Shown one piece after another: positions 54,526-64,000 of a stretch of 64,000 nucleotides of DNA (position 1 is the first letter of the stretch; each line of letters starts with the position of its first letter). Below the pieces are notes generated by a model. It worked only from the letters and a program-made list of their open reading frames with translations. It was not told where the DNA came from and ran no database searches. This stretch comes from Lathyrus oleraceus (taxonomy: Eukaryota > Streptophyta > Magnoliopsida > Fabales > Fabaceae), in NCBI RefSeq assembly GCF_024323335.1, contig NC_066584.1:275567618-275631617 (forward strand). The letters are read 5' to 3'. Made by a program: the position numbers and the translations under genes.

Positions 54526-54842
54526 GAGTCGCCACCGCACTTTTATTTATCCAAAGGACTGGCTAAAAAGCGAACAAAAGCCTAAGAAGTTTTACACGTA
54601 GAAAACTAATAAAAAGATCAGAGCCTGGGTAAGGGGTAAATTACGCAATGGGAAGGTGTTAGGCACCCATCACGTCCTAGGTACTCCTAGGGAGCCCTTT
54701 TCACACTTGTTGTATAAAATTGTTATTTGTTATGACATAAGTATTGTGCAAACATGATTGGGATGATGAGAAAAGAATATACAATTTTTATTGTTTTTGT
54801 GTTCGAACGGATGAACCCGCTGCCTACGTACCTTCCATCAAA
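54526..54842 (-). promoter_or_regulatory. Conserved LTR-end module
   Basis: On the minus strand: GGTACGTAGGCA (54842-54831), CCTAGGAGTACCTAGG (about 54691-54676), GGGTGCCTAACACCTTCCC (about 54668-54650), an ACCCCTTACCC block, AATAAAA (about 54547-54541) and TGGCGACTC (54534-54526). The same blocks in the same order are in Ogre-1 LTRs at 5036, 5167, about 5184, about 5213, 5319 and 5333. Probable 3'-end-forming or reverse-transcription region (inference). Confidence 0.65.
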
Positions 54843-55471
54843 GGTAAGGATCAAAACGCCGTAGTTCGGCTAAAAGATTTCCAAAAGTTGGTGGATTCAA
54901 TTTTAAACAATAGCACTGAGGCTCTTCATTATCAATGGGAGAAAACTCGACCAAGACCAACATCCACCATGCGAGGATAGCTTCGACGTACTAGAGGGGT
55001 TAGCCCTGTTTTCAGTACGGAAGTCTTACTGTCGACTCACTAAGGATAGGCAAGATTTACATCAACCACAAAGATAATTGAAACCTATGGCTAATGCATG
55101 AAAAGATTAACAATGGACAAAGCCAAAACAAGTGAATGAGTGAAGTTAATTGATTGTGATTATGAAAGTGAAGTCAAAGTATGATTAAGATTAATTCAGA
55201 GAAGTATTATGAAATGGAGTTTGAAAAAAAGTCAAGGACTTGGGGTCCAGGTTTTTTAGTTTGAAAACATGAAGATGTTTGCACAATATCTATGTTAAGT
55301 TTGAAATCAAAGTGTGAAAAGGTTTAGGACATAATGGGGATGAATGGATGAAGATGGAAAGCAAAACTTCTTAGAAAGTTCACTTCTTGAGATCATATGG
55401 AGGATGATTCAAGTGTGTCCTTTGGAATGGACAATGGATAATAACAAACAAACAAAGAAGAAAGCAAAAGC

Positions 55472-56172
55472 GGATATCGGATGCCAATCACTGGGCTTAT
55501 ACCAATCTCCTAAAATAAAACTGGATATCAGATGCCACTCAATGGTCTTACACTAATCTCCTCAAGCAAAGAAATAAAAGGTGGATACCGGATACCAATA
55601 GATGGATTTACACCAGTCTCCTAAAACAGAAATGGATATCAGAGGCCACTTAATGGACTTATACTAATCTCCTAAAGCAAAATGAAACTTGGATACCGGA
55701 TGCCAATCTGTCTGGGCTTACACCAATATCCAACATATGATCATAGGAAAGCAAATGCCAACTTGCAGGGACTTACAGTTGCAACCTCACATAAACAAAC
55801 AAACCAACTTATGATCACAGGAGAGCAAATGCCAACTTACAGGGACTTACAATTGCATCCTCACATAAACAAAGAAAAGCAAAACATGGACGTCAGATGC
55901 CAATCTATCTGGGCTTACTCTAACCTCCACAGTATGGTCCTAGGAATACAAATGCCAACTTACAGAGACTTATAATTGTATCCTCGCATACAAACAAACA
56001 AAACAACATGATCACAGGAATGCAAATGCCAACTTACAGGGACTTACAATTGCAACCTTACATATAATCAAATGCATCAAGCAAAGATAAGATGAGTGGC
56101 CAAGGTGATGGTCTTATACTCACTTCCATATCATAGGAGCAATGGCCAATGGATGGTCTTACAATTGTCCTC
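55472..56172. repeat. Tandem subrepeats in Ogre-2 5' LTR
   Basis: Same array as at 34990-35690, differing at about one base. Confidence 0.8.
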
Positions 56173-59159
56173 AATGGGTAAACAACAATGATAAGTCATA
56201 AAGACAAATGAGATGATTATGCATTAATGAGCAATTAATGATGATGATAAATGCATGGAGCATACAAGCAAACATGTGCATATGAAGTAATCAATCAATC
56301 AATGAATAACAAACAACACACTCTATAGCCAAACAAGGAGGCTCACACAAGAGGGTTAGGCACTGAGGCCAACTGGAATAGGGTCAAAGAGTTGCTCTTA
56401 ACCTTGCCATTGAGGGGCTAAGGTGAAGCAGATGAAAGGAGATGAGGGGTGTGCCTCATTGCTCTTATCCCTAATCAGGGAGAGCATATCAGAAAGTGTG
56501 GGAGTTCAGAAAGTAGGAACTCTCTCCACATATTATTGACTCGATTGATCTTGGGTTTTGATCTCAATGCTACAACCATGTAATGGGAGCAAGGAGAAGA
56601 CTCACTGAATAGTAGGGGATAGGTTACTTATCCCTTTGATCTACCAATTGCCTTACTTGAAGGACTTTTCCTGCTTGGGACAAATATAAACACACACAAG
56701 CATTGCCTCTTAAGGAGGACTTCAGACAGTTTGCCCGGCCAAATAACGGGCCGGGTCTCCAGACTACATGAAGAAAGAGGGATTACCTCAAAGCAAATTG
56801 CTAAATAGCAAAGCAAAGCAAGTTCAAAGAACTTAAGCAACTAATGGTACCTGAAATAGTCAAACAAATCAGTACACAGTTCAACAGTCAAAGCAACATG
56901 AAGTAGTCAAAACAGATAAGCAAATGTGAAAAGCACAAGACTCAAATCATATGAGTCAAGCCACCTACAAAACAAAAGGTTAGCTCATAATAAACAGATA
57001 AACTCAATCAAATTGGCAATGGTTTCTTTGAAGCACTTGTAGCTTAACCTGAAACATGAACTCAATCATAAGCCCAAAGGACCACTAGGACAAGCCTAGG
57101 GTCAAAAATAAATGAGAAAGTCAAAACAGCAAATGAAAGTCAACCAAAACCAAGTTTAAACATTCAAGAAGCAAACTCAATTGGTCTCAAGTTCATATCA
57201 TGCATCATTATCATTTCATAGACAAAAGAAGTCAAAGCATGGCAAATTGGTGCACATAGAAGTCAACAGCAAGACTTAGCTCAAAAGCAATCATAATCAT
57301 TTCCAAAAATCAGCAAATAAATCATGATCAATCACAATCCATAACATGACATGCATATAAAATTTCAGCTCAATTGGATCATGGGAAGATGGTCAATTAA
57401 AATCAGGAAGTCAAGACAATTTCAAGTATGCACAAAGAAGTCAAACATACATGGGTCAACTTCAAAAAATCATAACTAAATGAAAACAGATGAGAAATGA
57501 ATGGGATCAACACCAATGAAAAGCTCAAGATGTCTAGTATGCACATGTAAAATTTCATGATCATCCAATAAGGTATGAGAATTTCACAAATGAAATGGCA
57601 AGAGGTATCACACAAAGTCAACATTTGACTAGGCAGAGAAGAAAAATCTCAAACAAATAGGAAATGGCATAATTAATTCCAGGAAAATTCACACATCAAC
57701 TAGACATATAAGAGATGGCTCATGCAAAATTTCACATTAATTGAAGGTCAGGAAGCATGTCAACAAAAATCATGAAATTGCATAACATTGGTGTGACACA
57801 AATTGTCACACCCTACTTCCAAAATTCATATCTCACAACCCACATATGATAAATGCACAGACTTTACATCAAAATGAACATGAATGATTGTAGAATAACC
57901 ACAAAAAATTTCAGAATCATTGGATACATCCTCATCATTTCACAATGGTTTTGGAAAAAGGTGTCAAATATGCATACATGTCAAGAAACCTAAAGCCATA
58001 AAAAATCCAGCCACACAAAAAAATAATTAAAAATCATGATAAAATAGTGGACATTCTCATGAACATGATGCAGAAAATTTCATGATTTTTGGATGTGAAA
58101 TGAGTGAATTGTGAATTTTGGAAGTTGAGGTAACAATTGGAATAACATGAATACATAGCATGGTATGGCAAGTCAAAGGTGGTTGACCGAATGGCAATTC
58201 AGTAAATATAACCCTCACTTATCTAAACGCTGCGTACAGGCAAAGGCAAGGAAATGTTCTGATTGGTTATCACCAATAGAACAGTAACATGGGCCAATCG
58301 ATGTTCATGTTTTCTGGGTTCAAAACCCTTAGGGTTTATGCAACAGCAACCCAACTTCATGCAACCAACACACAAAACGAAATTCATACAAAATGCATCA
58401 GCAGCAAGGCAGTGGAAATGGTGATATCATGCAACAAAAACAACAGCAAACAAACATATTCATGCAAATTTCTGGAAACTGGCTCTAGGGTTTCAACAGC
58501 ATAGCTTCATCATCTCTAACAACAGACTCGATTCCAGATTTTTCAGAAACACAAATTGAATATACACTCATGGTCAGCAAGCAACATAAAACAAGAATGT
58601 AATATCCATTTTCACCAAATCATTTCAAGCGAAGCAAATCGAGCACAATCATGTTTGGTCACAAAAATGTAAATCCAGATTTCTTACAGCACAATTAACC
58701 AATTCAAATGAGACAAGTTGCAATGGATTCAGCATTAAAAGATCTATCTAAAGCAGCTCATAATTTGGTAAATGAAGAAGGTCGAGCACTTACTTGAATT
58801 TGAAGCAAATGGAGAATCAGTGGTTCTTTTGATGATACAAGTGCAAACAGATGTTCCTTATGCTGTGGAATGATGGATACTTGAGGTAGGTTAGCTTAAT
58901 GATGCCTGGAAACTTCCAAATCTCGATTCACCATTGAAGATCCATGAAGAAACAGAGCTCGAAAATGGCTGTGCAGTGGTGGTTTGATGCTTCAAAAGAA
59001 CCCCAAATGATGGCTAGGTGATGAAGGAAGCAAGAGTAGCTCGTGGTCTTTTGAAATTTTGAGCAGAATTTGCAAGGATATGAAAATGGAAGTGTGAGAG
59101 AAGAGAGAGTTTTCTGGTTGTTATGGCTGCTGCTAGGTTTTGTTTTGACAGAAAATTCC

Positions 59160-59168
59160 CTTATATAT
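59160..59168 (-). promoter_or_regulatory. TATA box of Ogre-2 5' LTR
   Basis: Minus strand ATATATAAG followed about 45-60 bp later by a CTCTCTCTTCTCTCACAC leader-like stretch. It lies about 1.15 kb inside the LTR and is identical in the left LTR near 38679-38687. Confidence 0.6.
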
Positions 59169-60321
59169 GTCTGTTTAGCATTGTTAATGAAGTGCTTAAG
59201 CATAATTAACACAAATGAAGCCAAATGCCAAAATTGCTAAGTTTGACACAAGTTGCACATGGAGGTGTGGTCCTGCACGATTCTGGGCCTTGGCAAGTTG
59301 CAAATACCATATAAAACAGATCCCAAATGGCCAAAGTGAGTAAAAGTGTTAAATTCAAAAAGTCAACTTTGGTCCACACTTGAAATTAATAAAGTCAAGT
59401 CCAAAAATGGCATTTTGCATGGTGAGGTTTTGGTAAAAGATGAATGCATTTTTGGAAAGAGGGGAATAAATGGAGCTTGTAGGAAAAAACCCCACTAAAT
59501 TTGGCCAAAGGGTTCATGAGATATGGCCATTTGAAGTTCATGAAATTGTGAAAATGAATTGATCATATCTTGCAAACCATTCATGGGATTTGAGAGTTCT
59601 TGGACTTTTTGGAAATGGGAGAACAAGATCTTCAACTTTCATGTTGGGCAAAAATTCATTTGAAGCTTGTATCATGATGCAAGTTGAGGATCAAGAAGTT
59701 TCCATTTTTGGCAGTTGAAATTACAGGTCCAGTTTCTATTCTGGGAAATTTTCTGTTTGACTTCAAATTCTTCCATGTTGAGGTTTGGCATGGTATATGA
59801 GGCTTGTATGAACATGAATGAACTCCTTCAAATCAATTCTATCCATCAAATCATTGATTAAATCCACAGTTGACCAAGTTTGACTTTCTGTTGACTTTTC
59901 TAGGGTTTTGCATGATTGAACCACTTCTGATGAATTCCAAACCCTAATTACTTGAGAACTTGATTCCAAAGGATGTCCCAAGTTGTATGAACTTTTGATT
60001 ATTGATCATGGTGCCCAAATTCTGCAAGAATGGCCACCATCCACTGCTTTGACTGACTGTTGACTGTCTTTGACCTAATTGCTGATGATTGCTTCAACTG
60101 CAAGCAACAAGGTTAGACTGACAATATTTTTGTACTTTTTTGGTGATAAACATATGAAAATCAAAGATATACAAATGCAAAACATGCTTGGTGATCAAGA
60201 ACCAAACTCACAAGGCAACTACCCACTAGGAGGGAAGCCAGGGCTTGCAGTGATCCTTGAGGTTATGATATGATATGATATGGGCCATGAGGGATCTTAG
60301 GGCCAAAATTGGGGTCTTACA

Positions 60322-60326
60322 CACTA
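60322..60326. repeat. Target-site duplication of Ogre-2, right
   Basis: CACTA, matching 33971-33975. Confidence 0.92.
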
Positions 60327-61390
60327 TTTTACACGACCTTAATCATATTTAACTTTTCCTTCACAACATACATCCCTCAACCTTCCAATTTCAAATTAGG
60401 TTATCAAATATTTAACAAAGTTGTGATAAACCTCAATATTCTTCCAACAATTGAACATGTAAAAATGTTTTAGACCACACTTTTGCACTGAATCACACAA
60501 CATAATGAGACAATTATCTGATAGATACTTGTCTAACCCCCATTGAGTGCACGTGAGCCACAATATGAACTACTCTTCTGAAATAAGAATATATTTAAAT
60601 GATTCATAACGTTTCCCCTACCCTAGACCATGTGAACATCCTACCATGAATAGGTAAGTTGATCACGTCTAATTCTTAATGAAATCATTAAATTCTTTCA
60701 TCTCCTCTCTTTCAATGTTGTTAGTTGATCCTCTTCTTTCTTCTCCAACCTTGACTACGTTGAAATCTCCCAACACACACATACTTTCTCCATTATTCTC
60801 ATTAATTCTTGAAGATAACTCATCCCATAATTCATGTTTTCTTCTATCGCCGCATGGTGCATAAGTGTTTACAATAATCACTTTTTCTTATCAACTTCTA
60901 ATTTCCCTTCCACTTATAAAACATGATCATATATTTGAATCTTCTGCACTGAAAAGTCTCTTTTGTCCCATAAAGTAAATATTCCTCCTGATCTCTCTTC
61001 TCAAGTTTTACCGGCATACTCAAAGTCATTAGATTTTGGATACACATAAATGTTGGTTTAAATGTTTGAACTAGATTTTGTATTTCTGTCTTAGCCACAC
61101 TTCCTAAACTCCTAATATTGTAACTGATTAACGTCATTAACACATGTTTTGATACCCAATCTTAAACCAAATCCTATTATCTTAGAGGGCTATTTCTCCT
61201 TCTTTCACTCTTACAAACTAGTTCTTGCATAATCTCTCATTCCTCACCTCTGTGAATCAAACCAAACTCTTTCCCTAAATCCCATGCATCTTTGGCCACC
61301 TATATTGCCTCTCCATGTAAAAGAACCTAACTATTTCATTCTAACTCACTACCAATGAATTTCAAATCGGAGATGGGAGTTACTTGGTTT
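60327..61390 (-). pseudogene. L1-type LINE ORF2, endonuclease part (decayed)
   Basis: On the minus strand from about 61300: AWDLGKEFGLIHRGEE-like linker, SYNIRSLGSVAKTEIQNLV (start of the apurinic-type endonuclease), VNTYAPCGDRRKHELWDEL, CVLGDFNVVKVGEERRGS (catalytic-site region), LPIHGRMFTWSRVG, TQWGLDKYLSDNCLI and FNCWKNIEVYHNFV. These follow the plant L1 order but change frame several times and contain stops. The rest lies at 33370-33970 beyond the Ogre-2 insertion. Confidence 0.85.
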
Positions 61391-61416
61391 GTGAATTTTT
61401 ATGATATCTAGAATTG

Positions 61417-61447
<31 letters not shown>

Positions 61448-62525
61448 TCTTTTTATTCTTCCTTTTTTTTTTCTATATCTCTCTTTTGCTTTCAGAATCT
61501 CTGATCTTCTTCTTCTCTTGTCTTTCTAGGATCAAGCTTCTTTGATTGAAAGTTGGTCTTTGGTTGATTTTTCTAAAACCACAACTTTTTTCTTGATTCT
61601 TATCTTTACTCATTGATCTTCCTTCAACATATTGTGATTGATATGTTAATGTGAGCTTCTTGTTTGTATTTGCAATTTGGTGTCGATCTTCACTGACCTG
61701 GTTCCAGAGTTGAGATTTTTAGTTTGTTTGATAAAATATTAAGTATTACTTAATCGTGAAACTCCATTACACATAAGTGCATCATTCTTAAAGTATCTGT
61801 AGTCAAATTTTATTATGATGTCAGATAAAATAAAACATTAAGATTATTATATGGATAAATTGATGATCACGTCTCAAATATCATGGATAAAGAGTTACCA
61901 ACTTTTTACATAGATATAAATATTAGGAGTAATAGTAATATTGGATTGAGCTGTCATGAGAGTACTACATAAAATATTACGAAAATATCATAAGTTATTT
62001 TCACGAGGATAGTAATGTATACTACCTTTCGATCTGAAACCACTGTTGATCATAGATATGAAGTTGAATATTTTATTATCGTTCAAACATTATCAGTAAC
62101 AAGATGACTATAAAGATGGTTAATGGATACTTCACAAGTCACGTTGAGGGACATGAGTCACCAGAAGGAATTTGCCCATCATATGTAATATGATAAATAT
62201 CTAAGGATCCAATAATGAACTGGACAAGGATGACATGACACATGTCTTGTGTTCAATATAAACATAAGGACAAAATGGTAATTGTACACATAACCATTAA
62301 CACATAAAAGTTTTGTAAGATCACGTGACATTTTCGTGGCTTCGATAACATCGATGTGTTGTTAGATACCACTCACTATTTATTATGTTAAATGTGTGAT
62401 TTAGTATAATTGTCAACGTCATGAGAACCTACAAAGTCACACATATAAAGACAAATTGATGAGAGATAAAATAAGTGAAGATTAATCGATTGTATGGTCT
62501 TGCAACACACTATCATTCATTAAAG
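61391..62525. other. Intergenic DNA, probably an old dispersed repeat
   Basis: AT-rich and non-coding in all frames. From about 61745 the text has the look of a decayed LTR or large non-autonomous element, but I cannot define ends, a primer site or a TSD, so I leave it unassigned. Confidence 0.4.
61421..61447. repeat. (TA)n microsatellite
   Basis: An uninterrupted TA run of about 27 bp just beyond the LINE fragment. Confidence 0.9.
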
Positions 62526-62749
62526 AAACATGACACATCATAAGATACAATGTACTTAAGTGCAATACGAAACATCGTAAGGTAAAATATACTTAAGTGA
62601 AATAAAGAACACCTCGTAAGGTACAATATACTTAAGAAGAACACGAAACACTATAAGGTACAATATAGTTAAGTGGAATATAAAACACTATAATATACAA
62701 TTCACGAGTGAAATATAGTACACCGTAAGGTAAAATGTGTTTAAGTGAG
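62526..62749. repeat. Minisatellite of about 38 bp, six degenerate copies
   Basis: The core of each unit is ACACCGTAAGGTACAATATA followed by CTTAAGTG. Units start near 62526, 62570, 62608, 62646, 62683 and 62719. The last two are most diverged. Confidence 0.75.
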
Positions 62750-63703
62750 TTTGTTCAACTTGCATTGAAGCATTTGAATATATACCAAATTCGATTTGTG
62801 AAACCGTAATCCCATTCTCTCTCTCACAAATTTTTTAGTCAGATCAACTAACACTTGAGATTGAAGACACATTGTTCCAGTGAATTGAGTAAATGTGTTG
62901 TTGTTCGTGCAACACTAGTGACCATTCTCTAAATTCTACATCAGCGATTAATTAAGGGAAGTAAAACATGGAGAAGATTTTGAACTTTTAAATGATAGTG
63001 ATTGTTATGATTAACGACACATATAATATAACAATCCTGAACAAAACAATAAACAGGCAAAATTTATTCTATAGTAACAAAATGACGTTCTAAAGACACG
63101 TATTTATTTGACAATGATTGCATCAATCGGTCCACATTCGTCGAATTTTAACCAAAAATACGTATAATACCCTCATTGCAAATAGTAGCAAACATAAACC
63201 TTAAATTTCATTTTTGGACGTGAAAATCTAGTTACTGGTATGGTCACAGTATCTTTCTAACTCTTAAGATTTCCCTAGTATATAGTACTAGTACTAGTAC
63301 TAGTACTATTTAAATGTATTTAAGACAAAACACAATATCTAAGCACACTCTTCTCCACATACATAGTTTTTATCGATTCAAACTTACATTTGTTGAACAA
63401 AAACAACCTATGCATTTGTTTGACAGAAGAAGCAAAAGATTAATGGCCCCTCTCATTAAAACACAAGATTGATGGCCCCTTCTGAGTTATTACTACTACG
63501 CATATTTATGAACAGCTTTTTGATCCATTTTCCACTCTGTCTTTTCCAACCATTCACCTTCTTCTTTCAAACTTCCCCCAAACCCTTCTTCTCAACCCAT
63601 TTTTGGATTATGTTTTATTTTTATTTTTTTGGGTATCTTGGAGATTATTCATGTGTGATCCTTGAGAAAAAACCCTGATGGTTGTTTAGTATCTCTATTT
63701 GTA
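62750..63703. other. Upstream region of the host gene at the right edge
   Basis: No coding sequence I can support. A 69-codon frame at 63469-63678 is low-complexity, phenylalanine-rich and probably 5' UTR. A pyrimidine-rich stretch (63530-63600) precedes the start codon, as is common in plant leaders. A short direct repeat, AAGATTAATGGCCCCT and AAGATTGATGGCCCCT, lies at about 63437 and 63465. Confidence 0.45.
63284..63307. repeat. (AGTACT)4 microsatellite
   Basis: Four exact AGTACT units. Each is a palindrome, so the block is self-complementary. Confidence 0.95.
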
Positions 63704-63762
63704 ATGGACTCTTCAGCAAGGTTGGATTCAGTTGTGTTTCAGCTTACACCAACTAGAACAAG
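63704..63762 (+). CDS. First exon of a COP1-interacting protein 7-like gene (partial)
   Basis: ATG at 63704 opens MDSSARLDSVVFQLTPTRTR, split at its last codon by a GTAACA donor at 63763. The pattern LD-x-x-x-FQLTPTRTR is, from memory, the conserved N terminus of plant CIP7-like proteins (COP1-interacting, nuclear, linked to light-responsive gene expression), whose first exon is similarly short. Only 20 residues are visible and the rest of the gene lies beyond the window, so this rests on one motif plus a plausible splice site. The intron after 63762 is AT-rich with no stop-free continuation. Confidence 0.55.
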
Positions 63763-64000
63763 GTAACATTCATCACTGGATTTCAACTTGTTGGAAATGC
63801 ACTTATTTTTATTCGTTTTGTAAAATTTATGATCTACTTTATTAATAGTACTATGAATGAGAGAGATGATAGAATTTGAAAAGGAGAGAGTAGCAGATAA
63901 TTAGAGATATAATAATAAAAAGAGAAATTAATATTAAGGAGACAATTCTTTTGTTGCTAGAATGAGATGTATCTTTTTTAGCATTTGGTATAATTGGGGA
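63763..64000 (+). other. Start of first intron of the CIP7-like gene
   Basis: Begins GTAACATTC after AACAAG, is AT-rich, and runs to the window end without an obvious acceptor followed by coding sequence. Confidence 0.45.

Larger units (their letters stand above)
33976..60321 (-). mobile_element. Ogre-2: full-length, young Ogre retrotransposon with intact reading frames
   Basis: 26,346 bp with LTRs of 5865 and 5864 bp and TSD CACTA. I count about seven substitutions and one single-base indel between the LTRs, about 0.1%, so insertion is very recent. Order on the minus strand: 5' LTR, primer site (54451-54434), leader, ORF1, gag-pro, intron, RT-RH-RH-INT, 4.8 kb 3' UTR, purine tract, 3' LTR. 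No stop or frameshift interrupts any of the three frames. All cis signals are present, so the copy may be autonomous (inference). Confidence 0.95.
54458..60321 (-). repeat. Ogre-2 5' LTR (right copy)
   Basis: 5864 bp. Differences from the left copy include two adjacent bases near 54860, and single bases near 55967, 56219, 56315, 56989 and 59467, plus one A in a homopolymer near 59490. A TATA box at 59160-59168 would start a transcript about 1.2 kb inside the LTR. Confidence 0.95.

Noticed and set aside
61745..62965. Possible decayed LTR or non-autonomous element
   Set aside because: The text looks like a dispersed legume repeat, but I found no paired LTR, primer site or target duplication, so I did not call an element.
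63469..63678. 69-codon frame just upstream of the CIP7-like exon
   Set aside because: Phenylalanine-rich low-complexity translation of a pyrimidine-rich leader; possibly an upstream ORF, but nothing supports expression.

Overview
The window is plant DNA, almost certainly from a legume with a large, repeat-rich genome. I infer a Vicieae or close relative (Pisum, Vicia, Lathyrus, Lens) because two Ogre-type Ty3/gypsy elements with 4.5-5.9 kb LTRs dominate it. About 95% is nested retrotransposon. The only host-gene sequence I can support is a short first exon at the right edge (63704-63762), resembling the N terminus of COP1-interacting protein 7-like proteins.

Layout. (1) 1-863 is the gag start, primer-binding site and part of the LTR of a decayed Ty1/copia element on the minus strand; its LTR resumes at 32386 and ends near 33345. 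(2) Ogre-1 (864-32380, plus strand, TSD GACTA) sits inside that copia LTR. Its coding regions are broken and its LTRs differ by about 3%. (3) An Athila-type gypsy element (5548-16345, minus strand, TSD GGATG) sits inside ORF1 of Ogre-1. It has nearly identical 1.5 kb LTRs and an open 1853-codon gag-pol. (4) About 33370-33970 and 60327-61390 are the two halves of one decayed L1-type LINE on the minus strand. It is split by (5) Ogre-2 (33976-60321, minus strand, TSD CACTA), with nearly identical 5.86 kb LTRs and three intact reading frames. (6) 61391-63703 is intergenic DNA with simple and tandem repeats.

How the parts work together. In each Ogre, ORF1 (function unknown) comes first, then gag-protease, then RT, a classical and an archaeal-like RNase H, and integrase. 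In both copies a 254-270 bp intron lies between protease and RT. Its GT donor overlaps the gag-pro stop codon, so splicing deletes the stop and fuses the frames. The Athila element encodes gag-protease-RT-RNase H-integrase in one frame and keeps only the tail of a second, env-position ORF.

The most unusual signals are non-coding. (a) The 3' untranslated regions of both Ogres carry many copies of a small hairpin (about 5-bp stem, 8-nt loop) whose stem changes in a compensatory way from copy to copy. (b) A second covarying hairpin array lies in the Ogre-2 3' UTR. (c) The last ~370 bp of the two otherwise dissimilar Ogre LTRs share a colinear set of short blocks, ending in a 9-nt copy of the element's own primer-binding site. 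(d) The Athila element carries an array of the near-palindrome TCGCCTAGCGA just upstream of its LTR TATA box, and the same arrangement again upstream of a candidate internal promoter for its second ORF.

All comparisons were made by eye between parts of this window; no database search or alignment program was used.
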